Assembly: GCA_037042915.1 (NCBI GenBank)
Contig: CM073196.1
Location: 3,410,001-3,474,000, forward strand
DNA: 64,000 nt
Direction of reading: 5' to 3'
Source: Auricularia sp. M13
Lineage: Eukaryota; Basidiomycota; Agaricomycetes; Auriculariales; Auriculariaceae
The translations under genes and the position numbers were made by a program. Under the pieces are notes generated by a model, which searched no databases, was not told where the DNA came from, and worked only from the letters and a program-made list of their open reading frames with translations. Shown here piece after piece: positions 33,230 to 42,849 of this stretch (positions within the stretch are counted from its first letter, which is position 1; each line of letters opens with the position of its first letter).

Positions 33230-33740
33230 GCACTTGTGCAGTCTCTTATAGCTGGCCACTCAGTCTGAGTTAGCTACAGCCCGATTGCAGCAACACTTAT
33301 CACTGTTAGGCGGAATTCGCAGGACGTGCGCAGCATGACCTCCGGGTTTCATCGCCCTCGCACCCAATCTCAGAATGAGCAAACTCACCACGCTGGAAGC
33401 GCACCGGCAGCTCGAGTCGGCAAGGCCGCCAAATTCTGCTCCTCATGAATGGGCATATGCTGCCTAAGACTGTCATCCGGGACACACCGAAATTACTCTA
33501 CGATGGACAAAGCAGATGCACCGTACGAATGAGCCTATGACAACCATCGTCTACAGTATCCCGCGGCCTAAATCTCTTACTTACACTCCTGGGGTCTTCG
33601 TAGAGCGCTTAGCTTCCCAGCATGTCCTTACAGGAGTCTTCCGCCTAGGTATTCAGCCTATGCTTCTGAGCAACGCAATCGGAACAAGAGCCATGTCGGC
33701 TCGGACCGAGAGCCGCGGAATATCTTGCAATGCTACCGTC
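33230..33740. other. Intergenic upstream of the CCDC97-like gene
   Basis: This holds the upstream regions of the hydrolase remnant and of the gene starting at 33741. The downstream frame remains open back to an ATG at 33516, but that part has no conserved features. Confidence 0.45.
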
Positions 33741-34580
33741 ATGACCAACGCAACCAATCTGCAGGCCCAGGACGCCTCGCGTTTCCTGAAGTACCTATCG
33801 CTACCAGACGACTACGAGCCGTCGCCCGTAGGCGCGCCGCTCGACTTCCTCAAGCTACACCTGCGCCAGCTGCCGAAGCACCTGGCGATATACTTCGCGT
33901 CGAGCGTGCCCGCGCGGGCGCGCACGACGCTCCCGCTGGTGCGCAACCGGCGATTGAACTACGTGCAGTCGCCTTCTGGCGCGGAGGCGCTTGGCTGGAA
34001 GAACGGCCGCGCGGCGTGGCCGCTGCTGTGGGAGCAGAGCGGGAGCACGCGCGACGATCTGCGGCCGGGCGAGCTGAACGCTGCGGAAGAGCGCGCCTGG
34101 GCGAACAGACACTTCATGCACGGGCGCGGCGGCGAGCTCAACAGACTCGGCGCGTTGCTGGCCGAGTACGAGGCCGAACGCGAGGCGGAGCGCGCGAGGC
34201 AGTTGCGGCGCGACGATGCGGTCCGGCAGTCGATGATGCCCCAATTGGCCGAAGAGGAGGAAGACAGCGACGAAGAAGAGGAAGATGACGGTGATCCGCC
34301 TGCTGAGCAAGAGCAGCCGCAGACTGTAGAGGAACATCGCCTAGAATTCGAGCGACGGCTGCGAGAACGGTTCATTTATGGGCTGTTGGATGTGCGTTCG
34401 CCTGTCGCACATGGAGATCGGAGATTCACTGCTTCTCAGGGCTTCGAATACGACGATGTGGACTGGGATGACAAGTGGGACACGATCGGCGACCGCGACG
34501 ACGAAGAGCGCTGGTTTGATGAGGACGACGAGGACGACGGTCCCATGGAGGTCGACAGGTCCACTTCCCCGGACTATTGA
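33741..34580 (+). CDS. CCDC97-like protein (DUF2052)
   Basis: The protein starts MTNATNLQAQDASRFLKYLS and is about 279 residues in one exon. It contains DFLKLHLRQLPKHLAIYFAS, RNRRLNYVQ, a charged coiled-coil rich in Glu/Arg (EYEAEREAERARQLRRD), an acidic run EEEEDSDEEEEDDGD, and a C-terminal block RLRERFIYGLLDV followed by FEYDDVDWDDKWD and RDDEERWFDEDD. That C-terminal arrangement (RFI..., FDY..VD, RDEEE.YFD) is the hallmark of the CCDC97 family, associated in animals with the SF3B part of the spliceosome. In this fungus the role is inferred only. An upstream in-frame ATG at 33516 would add 75 residues of poor composition. Confidence 0.75.
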   Translation: MTNATNLQAQDASRFLKYLSLPDDYEPSPVGAPLDFLKLHLRQLPKHLAIYFASSVPARARTTLPLVRNRRLNYVQSPSGAEALGWKNGRAAWPLLWEQSGSTRDDLRPGELNAAEERAWANRHFMHGRGGELNRLGALLAEYEAEREAERARQLRRDDAVRQSMMPQLAEEEEDSDEEEEDDGDPPAEQEQPQTVEEHRLEFERRLRERFIYGLLDVRSPVAHGDRRFTASQGFEYDDVDWDDKWDTIGDRDDEERWFDEDDEDDGPMEVDRSTSPDY

Positions 34581-35485
34581 CCATTGCTGGCAAAAGTTGT
34601 TGTGCCAGGTGTTGGAAGTTGAGTATATGCGCACTGAGGCGCCCGCTCCGAGGAGCATTTTCCGATCGTTCCGCCCGCACTATATGATGTTGTTCCGGGC
34701 TTTGTACGCACCTCAGTCTGTTCCACGACGACTGAGGTGAGATCCCTTGTGTACCCTGTTTGTTTCCCTTATTCTGACGGCCTGTTCGTAGCGTCTCATA
34801 CATTGTGATCAGGTCCGCTTAATACAGTCTGTTCCACGACGACTGAGCGTCTCATACATTGTGATCAGACCCCTGCGTGTCTTCTACACATTGTTGACAC
34901 CAGGCCAGCTGGCAGTGGTTGCAGTAAGTCTTGTTCAGATCCATACCATCCTCATCGCTAATACTGTACTTTGCCCAGTGCGACTCTTTCCTGCCACTGG
35001 CCAACTACTCAGAGCCTACCGAATGTTGCGTGATAGACTTAGCTGTCCACTGCAATCGCGGTTGATTTTGTCAAGGCTTTGCTGGTGCTACCCGGCTGAT
35101 AGGGTTGCCTGGGCCTGCACGTTCCGTCTGGGGTAACCGACATGCTGCATCACTGGGAACCTGGTGGGAACAACGGTTTCCGCAACCTTCCATCACCATA
35201 GAGCCATAACGGGGCTGTTGGGGACGTGGACCAGGAAGGACCGCTGCGTGCCCTGCGGAGCAGACTTTGCAGACTGTAGCAGAGAGATTGTAGTAGGCCT
35301 GTAGCATTATGATTGTGTGTACAATGCGTATGATGCAACGAGTGAGGATCGCTGTTGCGTTCGGCAGTTGTTTGGGCTGAGCACTGCCATGATGAGCCTC
35401 CGATCATTTTTGTGCCATTTACGCGGTCAGATTTTGCGGCGCCGAGACCTTCACGCTTGACCCGACATTCGCTCTCGCCAATGCA
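34581..35485. other. Intergenic with short duplicated segments
   Basis: The only structure is a pair of interleaved short direct repeats at 34714-34868, listed separately. The rest holds chance frames. The last 100 bp would be the F-box gene promoter. Confidence 0.5.
34714..34868. repeat. Interleaved direct repeats of 23 and 22 bp
   Basis: A 23-bp word containing GTCTGTTCCACGACGACTGA occurs at 34714-34736 and 34825-34847. A 22-bp word containing GTCTCATACATTGTGATCAG occurs at 34791-34812 and 34847-34868. In the first occurrence the words are 54 bp apart; in the second they are fused end to end. This looks like a local duplication followed by an internal deletion. Confidence 0.85.
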
Positions 35486-37066
35486 ATGTCCGTCCTCAAG
35501 CGAATATGGAAGGGCAAGCGCACCGCTCACGACTTTCCCGTGCCTGCCTCCGCGACCGCCGACAGCTTCAACCTCGAAGAGAAGGCGCCCGAGCATGTCC
35601 GGTACGACGGCCGGTCGTCGAGCGCCAGCCTGGGGCACCCCCGCCGCTCAAGGTCCGTCGCCGACGGGCTCGTGTCGCTGTTCGTGCGCGAGCGCAAGCA
35701 GAGCACGCACTCGACGCTCAACCTGGCCTACGCGCCCGTCGAGTTCAAGGCCGACCCGAAGGTGAGCTGAGCGACCCAGCGGGTCCTGAGTCGCGTGTGC
35801 TCATACCTAAGCTAGCGTGTCGTGCGCCGAGTCGCCTCGGACCTCTCCCAGGCATCGTCCCACTCATCCGACATCCGCTGTCCCAGCGAGCTCGGCGAAC
35901 AGCGGCACTCGCTCGCCGACGAGGACGACGAGCCGTGGTCCTTTGTCGTCAGCAAACCACCCGCGCCGGCCCCGCGACAACTGCCGGCAGAGCTTCTGGC
36001 GCAGATATTCAGATATGTGCCAACGCAGAGCCTGCCTACGCTCGCCTTGGTTAACCGCGTTTTCCACGCCGAGTCCGCCAGAATTATCTACCACACCGTC
36101 GACCTCATCGGCGCAACACATCTCACGCCTGGCGGCGCATCGCCCCTCGAGCATGGCCTTATGACGCTCGCAGACGCCCCTGCGCTCGCCCTGCTTGTGC
36201 GCGACTTCAGGTATCGCATACCACGCGCCCATCTCCCGCGCTGCGCGCCTGCCCCACTCGCGCGATTGCGCGCCGTCCTGAAGAGCATGGTGAATCTGCG
36301 CGCGCTGCACCTGGAGAATGCGCCTCTAAACGTCCTGCACGACACTCCGTTTATGCTGACCAAGCTGCACGTCGAGTTCTCTTTCCTCTACACCGAGCCC
36401 GACCGCGCGAACGACACGGCGTTGCTAGGTGCCTGGCTGACGCGCCAGACAGGCCTGACAAGTCTGCGGCTGATCAATTGCGACGTGCTCGCCCTGGGCG
36501 ACTCGCAGGCCTTGCCGCATCTGACGGAAATTGCAGGGTGCGCGGGGGTGGCGTGCGCGATCGTCCCCTTCCGGCCCGTCGAACGTGTCGCTATCACGCT
36601 GTGCAAGGCGGACGAGCTGCGCACGACGCCCTCGCGGCTCATGGCCGCGCTCTCGCGCTCCTCCGCGGCTCTGACGGTGCTCGAGCTCGACCTGACGGCG
36701 TCCGACCTGCCGTACGAGGTCTTCCTGACCGCCGCGGCGTCGCGCCTGCAGCATCTTCACACGCTCGTCGTCTCCGGCACGGCGAAGTCTCTCGAGCTGC
36801 TCTTCCGGCACATCCACCACATCCTGCTCCCGCTCACCGCGCTGCACACCGTCCGCATGACGACGCTGCCGCAGGTGCCGCACAACCACGACGCCGAGTT
36901 CCAGCGCGTCAAAATATGGTACAAGCTTTGCCCCAGCCTGCGCCTCCTCCAGTTCCCGTCGCGCGTGGAGTGGTTTGTCACCGTCGACTCGCACGAGCTC
37001 GCGCCCATCGTGGGCAAGCGCGTACCCGATCTGGGAGTCGGCCTCCGGCGCTTACGAATGCTTTAG
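35486..37066 (+). CDS. F-box protein with leucine-rich C-terminal region
   Basis: F-box proteins recruit substrates to SCF ubiquitin ligases through Skp1. Two exons (35486-35761 and 35816-37066, intron 54 nt, phase 0) give about 508 residues. The N-terminal 130 residues are basic and Ser-rich (MSVLKRIWKGKRTAHDF). The F-box follows as APRQLPAELLAQIFRYVPTQ and SLPTLALVNRVFHAESARII. After it come irregular leucine-rich segments such as LARLRAVLKSMVNLRALHLE, TGLTSLRLINCDVL and AALTVLELDLTASDLP, typical of agaricomycete F-box/LRR-like proteins, which form a large family with diverse substrates. The substrate is unknown. Confidence 0.85.
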
Positions 37067-37713
37067 ACGATTTCCTCGCTGTTGTCGTGGCCTATATAAT
37101 TGCTGTATTCTTTCCTCGCATTGTTTAATTTAACGCAATGGATTCTCACCTTTGGAAACGACGGACGTGCGTGCAAGGAATGTGATTCTGACATCCGTAC
37201 CTTACGTTCAGTAGCCAACGCGGAATCCCACATTATCCGGCTTCAGAGGCTCAGTCCCAGGCTTGCATAAATGCCTGGACTCTGGGGGATACGGTTCGTG
37301 CGTTTCCATTAAGACAGGGGGCGCGGTTGTATTGCACATCAACATATGCCCCTTCAAACCATCTCTCGACATTAAGGTCCTGGGAGGCTTCCATGGCAGA
37401 TGGTCCTGCACGCGGATTGGGGGACTCACAATTCTCCTGCATGTAGCAATTATTTGCTATATGTATTCCGCAGAGCTCTCGGTGACAGTCCCTTATGTCG
37501 TTTTGAGGTTCGAGACATGGAAAACCATGTGTGAGATTAATAAACGGACGTCGTCTGCAGTTATAGAAGAAAGTGTGCACAAATAGTAGCATGCCATGAG
37601 CCAACTTGTGTGGACAGTTCAAATTGCACTCCAACCGGATTCTCATGCCAAAACAAGTCCGATTTCTACCCGCAATGCTTTTGTTACAAGCACGGAGCAT
37701 ACTCTCCACTTTC
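37067..37713. other. Intergenic between converging genes
   Basis: This lies between the F-box gene (plus) and the endoglucanase gene (minus). Only overlapping chance frames are present; no structure is seen. Confidence 0.5.
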
Positions 37714-39220
37714 TCATGCCGTAGCAGCCAAGATGGCGGGAAGGATGCTGGGGATGGCAGCGCCGCTGGGCGGCTCCATCGACTGGTAGTAGTCGCCCCA
37801 CCACGGGCCCGCCGCCCACCAAAGCGCGCCGAGCCAGACGCCGCTCGTCTGCAGGTCGCACAGCATGCCCTGGATAGCAGAGATGCACGCGGAGTTGGAG
37901 CCAGCGCCGAACTCGCCGAGGAAGCCCTTCAGGTTGTTCTGCTGCAGCCATTGTGTCGCCGCCTTCACGCGCTCCGAGCCGATCGTCGGCGACACGCAGG
38001 TTGGGCTGGTCCCCGAGCCGTCCGAATCACTGAGGAATTTGTTAGGGCTGGGAAGAGAGGATGGGGAAGAGAGCCGTACAGGTATTGGTGCATCTCGATT
38101 GCGACGTTGTTGTTCGGGTCCTTGATCGCGCCGAAAACGTTGCTGTTGCCAGACGAAGTCCAAGTCCATGCACCTGATGAGACAGTCAAAACCAGTGGCG
38201 GCGAACAAAAAGCAACTCGGCTCACCGGTCCACGAGGTTCCCTCAACGAGAATGAGCTGAGAGGTGGCGCCTGCAGCGCGGATGCCGTTGATGGCAGCCT
38301 GGTTGAGGTTGAACACCACGGACGCATCCATATCGTGCGGCTCGTTCTGGATGTCGAAGATGACGTTCTTGTCAGATTTCTACGGAGGAACAGCCTTCAG
38401 TTACAGCCCTCGATGTATTTGGGAGCGTCAACTCACGAATTCATTGGCAAGGTTCTTCCACCACGTCTGGAAGGTCGTGGTGTTGGTGATAATGCCGTTG
38501 TTGTAGCGCATAAAGTTATGCCTAAAATCTCGGTGAGCACACCGCGTCGGCGGGTCAAACCGAGAAAGCACATACGGGTCCAGAATGGCAAAAGCGCCCT
38601 TGCCAGTGATGTACGAAACGGTGGTCTTGAGGCCACTTAAGTACGTCTGGTCGAATGCGCCAGTGAGCCCCTGCGCGGGCGGGCTGATACGCTCCATGAG
38701 GAACGCGACACGGAAAGTGTTCATGCCCTTTCCGACGAAGAAGTCCACGGACGACGGGGAGGGCCAGGTGTAGTCCTTGCCCAGCACGCCGGGCCATGCG
38801 GTGTTCCCGAACTCGGCGCAGGACTGGTTCACACCGAGGAACTTGAGCTTCGTCCGGCTGCCACTGCATACGCCGTTTCCGCCCGTCGTCGTTGGTTGCG
38901 ACGCTGTAGACGTGCCCGTCGCCGTGCCCGTCGTTTGGGACGGCTGGGCGGCTCCTGGAATGCACTGTCATGGGAGTGAGATACAATATTGGCGATAGAA
39001 AGGATAGTGCGCACCTGAGAGTAGTAGTCATTCTGCTTCGTGCATACAGACCCGGAGACACAGGTTGTTGGTCCAGTCCTATGCGAAGCATGAACACAGA
39101 ATCACGACCTGCACAACACACACACCATCCAATACCACCACACTGACCCCAGACCTGCGCTTGTGCGAGGGCGGCGGGGACAAACCCAGCAAGGGCTGCT
39201 GCTGCGAATGCTGCCTTCAT
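37714..39220 (-). CDS. Secreted GH5 endoglucanase with N-terminal CBM1
   Basis: This enzyme hydrolyses internal beta-1,4 bonds of cellulose outside the cell. The protein begins with a signal peptide (MKAAFAAAALAGFVPAALAQ). A family-1 cellulose-binding module follows: QVWGQCGGIGW joined over an intron to a TGPTTC segment, then SVCTKQNDYYSQC. Next comes a Thr/Ser-rich linker and the GH5 barrel: KFLGVNQSCAEFGN, GMNTFRVAFLMERISPP, AFAILDPHNFMRYN, the acid/base glutamate in VIFDIQNEPHDM, AIEMHQYLDSDGSG and the nucleophile glutamate in KGFLGEFGAG, ending SILPAILAATA. Introns interrupt the linker and barrel. The layout matches Cel5A-type endoglucanases (GH5 subfamily 5) of wood- and litter-decay basidiomycetes. 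Expression is likely cellulose-induced and carbon-repressed, but no promoter motif is claimed. Confidence 0.93.
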
Positions 39221-39655
39221 CGCGATCGTCCTTTCCTTGTCGAAACAGACGAGGAATCAGCGGGCTGTTGCACGCGCGCATCTTTATATGAGGCCCGCGC
39301 GCGGAAGGGCTTCGGGTTGCCAGGCGTGCATCAGGTCAAATTGTCGGAAGATTCGCCGCGCAAGCGCTGGTCATGGGGTCGCTGGCGGGGAAGTGTAGTA
39401 TTCGCCTGGCGTTATGTATCGCGTGGGGACGGATTACACGTCACGGCCAATCCGCAGATTCAAAGGCAATCTTCGGAGAATCCGCGCAGATTCGCCGACC
39501 ACGTTGCCGACGTCCGACGACTTGTATCCGTAACGGCAACAACTAAACAACAGCAGAGCAGCCTGTAAGAAGCTGTATTATAGCTGGAGCACGAATGTGA
39601 TAAACAGCATAACACACAGGCGGGGCGTAAAGAGACGTCACCACTGCAGTAAACT
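39221..39655. other. Intergenic upstream of the endoglucanase gene
   Basis: This is the promoter region of the GH5 gene and the 3' flank of the DUF3835 gene. A TATATGA-type AT stretch lies about 70 bp upstream of the GH5 start on the minus strand (near 39285). Nothing else is seen. Confidence 0.4.
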
Positions 39656-41429
39656 TTATTGACCACCTTTCTCCGCCTTGAATCGAGAAACCTTCTTCGG
39701 TTTCACCTGTGCATCCTGCGTCGACACAGACTCTGCGGAAGGAGCGACAGAAAGCTTCGCGGCTCCTGATTTTGGCGGGGCTCTTTCTCGGACGCCACCG
39801 ACAGCTGCGCGGACCGTTGGTGTTACTGGCGTCACACTCTGTGCATGAGCTGGCGAGGTCGGTAGCGCAGGCGCAACATTGTGCACTTGAGCCGGCAGTA
39901 GCGCTGGCTCTTGTGTGGATGAGGGTGTGGACGAGGATGTGGATGCGGATGGTCTTGCGACAAGGCTGCCATAGTTTTTGAGCGCCTCGAGTGTCGCAGC
40001 GTGTTTGCGCTCAAAGTCTTCGTCGCTGTCGCTGCCCGCAGTCGCGACAAGCTGGTCATCCTGCAGTCGTCCTAGACGTATCGCGTTGGTGAACGCCGCG
40101 CCTGACGAGCCTGCGGGAATGATCTCTGGTATCGACACAGACCCGCCTTCTTTCATGCGGTCGGCCTTGAAACGCGAAACAGAAGGTTTTGGCTTTGAAG
40201 CTAACGATGCTTCAAGCGGGACGTTCTACACGTGGAGTCAGCGCCGATACTCGTGAATGGACCATCCGTGAGCACGAACCTCTTCATCCCAACCGCCGGA
40301 CCCAATACCACCGCGGCCAGCCAAGGAGAGGTCGATTTCGGCAGGATCGATGGCAACTTGCGCGCGACGGCGCTCGTAGTCTTCGCGTATCTCCTGCAGC
40401 GCCTCTTGATCCAAGCGTCCAGAAGGCTCATCCGGCGAGCCTTGCGTGGGGGTTTGCGGCGGCGTCTCGTCGTCGGAGTCAGGCTCAGAACGGTTACGGT
40501 GGAAAGGCGACGCCTCGGAGGGCGGGGATGTCGCTGCCTTTGGTTTACCGGGGGCTCGCTCAACGACGTCCAATTTCATCGGTTGGGAAGCAGCCATGCG
40601 AGCCAGGTCGCTACGCAGCCCAGAACCGTATGGCGGAGGAGCAGAAGAAGAAGAAGCAGGCTTCTGCAATCTTGCGAAGACGAGGTCGCCAGAGCCTTGC
40701 TCTTCATCGCTCGCCGAGTCCTCGCTCTTGAAGCGGACACTCTTCTTTTTGGCGGGGTTCGTAGCCGCCGACGTAGATGTAGATGTCGAGGCACCATTCG
40801 AATCGGAGGGTGGGTGTGGGGGAGCTCTCGGAGTGGCTAGGCCGTTGGCAGCCCGTGCAGCGCTCTCGCGTTTCTTGCCCTCCGCCCAAATGCGAGCCTC
40901 AGCACGTTCCCGTTCTAGCGCCTCGTTCTCTTCAGCTTCAAGTTCGTCCATGAAGCGAGCGACTGCTGCGAGACGGCGAGCTTTTTCCTCAGGTGAAAGT
41001 AGATCGTGCCGTATAATATCGTCGTCGATTATTTCGCCCTTGGAATTGAGTGGGGGGAGCTCCTCTTCAACGACATCCTCCGGCTCGTTGATTTCGACCA
41101 CGGGCAGGCCATCTTCCGTAATCTACAAGGATGACCGTTCAATATTGGGAGCTGCGATGGCTGGACTGAACGCACACCAGAAGACGCGTTGGCTGCTGGC
41201 GTATTGTCCCCGAGGAGACCCATAATGCGCTCAGAGAGTCTTTGCATCATTTCAGGCGTTATTTGCGCGTTGTCGCCCGCGCTCGGGTCGGGAATGTTGA
41301 GCGACTTGAGTATGGATTGAAAAGCTGCGGTGGTCGCGTCAGGCGTCATTGTCTAGAACGAACAAGGAACGCACTTTCCATCTTAGCATCGTCTGCAGCT
41401 TTCTGGGAGGTTGAAGCCTTGTCGGTCAT
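39656..41429 (-). CDS. DUF3835 protein, Bud27/URI-like C-terminal half
   Basis: Exons join MTDKASTSQKAADDAKME to TFQSILKSLNIPDPSAG, then (after a GTGCGT intron) ITEDGLPVVEINEPEDVVEE and LNSKGEIIDDDIIRHDLLSP. A long disordered central part follows, with a conserved-looking block RLDQEALQEIREDYERRRAQ, and the end has two copies of the DUF3835 signature: KPSVSRFKADRMKEGG and, at the C-terminus, KPKKVSRFKAEKGGQ. In yeast Bud27 and animal URI these motifs follow an N-terminal prefoldin domain and the proteins assist RNA polymerase assembly and TOR signalling. Here the upstream neighbour's start is only 70 bp away, leaving no room for a prefoldin exon. The final splice (donor GTTCGT near 40292) is less certain than the others. 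Confidence 0.7.
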
Positions 41430-41499
41430 TGTCTGAGAATGTCAAGAAGACAAGCCGAGTTGAAACTCCGTTGACTGCTTTGCTCTCTTACATCGGAAA
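41430..41499. promoter_or_regulatory. Shared divergent promoter, DUF3835 gene / PNO1
   Basis: Only 70 bp separate the two start codons. Both encoded proteins are linked by homology to ribosome or polymerase biogenesis, so co-regulation through this very short bidirectional promoter is plausible but inferred. Confidence 0.6.
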
Positions 41500-42630
41500 A
41501 TGGTCGTCCTCGACGTCGCGCCGTCCACAAGCGTCGAGAAGAAGAAAAAGACGCGCAGGGGCGTCAAAAAGCCCAAGCCCGCCGCGGAAGATGACCGGGA
41601 GATGCAGCAAGACGGCGACGACTCGGATTGGAGCTCAAATGAGGATGCGCCTGCGCCCACCGGCGCCGCGGGCTCCTCTGCCGACGTCGAGATGGCAGTC
41701 GACCATTTCACAAATGCTTCGGTGCAATGGGCAGACGTACCTGTGGACGCCCAGGGCGACGACGACGACGCGGTCATGATAGACACCACGACCGCGGACG
41801 CGGTGTTACCCTCGACGGCAGAGATCTCGTTCCCACCGTTGCCTGCCTCTGCCCAGCTGGCCACCAAACGCTCGGAGATCAGGCGAATCCCCATCCCACC
41901 ACACCGCATGACCCCGTTGAAAAAGGACTGGATTCACATCTTCACGCCGCTCACTGAAATGGCCGGCCTTCAAGTTCGCATGAACGTAATGCGGAAGTCT
42001 GTTGAGATACGGGTGCGCTCCCAGTTTCCTGGATAGTTGAGTAAGTGCTCATGTTTGTTGATTGCTAGACGTCGAAGCATACAAAAGAGGTAGCAGCACT
42101 GCAACGCGGCGCAGACTTTGTGAAAGCTTATGCGCTCGGCTTCGATGTTAACGTATGCCCGACGATGCGGTCGGCCCACGCATTCCTAATATTACTCCAG
42201 GATGCTGTCGCGTTGTTGCGACTCGACGACCTGTACCTGGACTCATTCGAAATCAAGGATGTAAAAACGCTGCACGGCGACCACCTTTCGCGTGCCATTG
42301 GTACGTGCCTCGGACTTCCCTCCATGCAAATTTGGAAACTTACGCGTACATTTGCAGGTCGCATAGCAGGCCAAGACGGCAAGACGAAATTCACGATTGA
42401 AAACGCCTCACGAACACGCATCGTCCTCGCAGAAACGTACGTTCTTCTGCGCAGCCATTTCTGTTACTCACATGTTGTCAATCTCCAGCAAGATACACAT
42501 CTTGGGCACATTCCAAAACATTAAGATCGCACGCGACGCGATCGTCTCGCTCATCCTGGGCTCTCCCCCCGGCAAGGTTTACGCCAACCTGCGGACCATC
42601 GGCGCAAGACTCAAGCAGCGTGCTCTCTGA
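41500..42630 (+). CDS. PNO1: KH-domain ribosome assembly factor Pno1/Dim2
   Basis: Pno1 binds 20S pre-rRNA near its 3' end in the nucleolus and cytoplasm, and is needed for dimethylation by Dim1 and for cleavage at site D by Nob1. Exons join an N-terminal charged region ([20 protein letters not shown]) to [136 protein letters not shown] and [20 protein letters not shown]. This covers the whole conserved core including the degenerate and canonical KH domains. Introns are short (about 48-60 nt). Confidence 0.95.
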
Positions 42631-42849
42631 TATACCGGTCTCTGCATGTGCATTAGATACATTTTATGGCTTATTACCTTTTCCGCAGGACATAAAGTCT
42701 TAATTCATCCCTCCTGGGATAATCTGAATATGTAAGAAAGGGCAAGACGTCCGCGCGCGCTGTCCTTGCAGGTTCGGGATTTCAAGCGGACGTTGCCATG
42801 ACCCACGACGAAAAAAGAGAAGATCTAAAATCGATACACGTTAGAAAGT

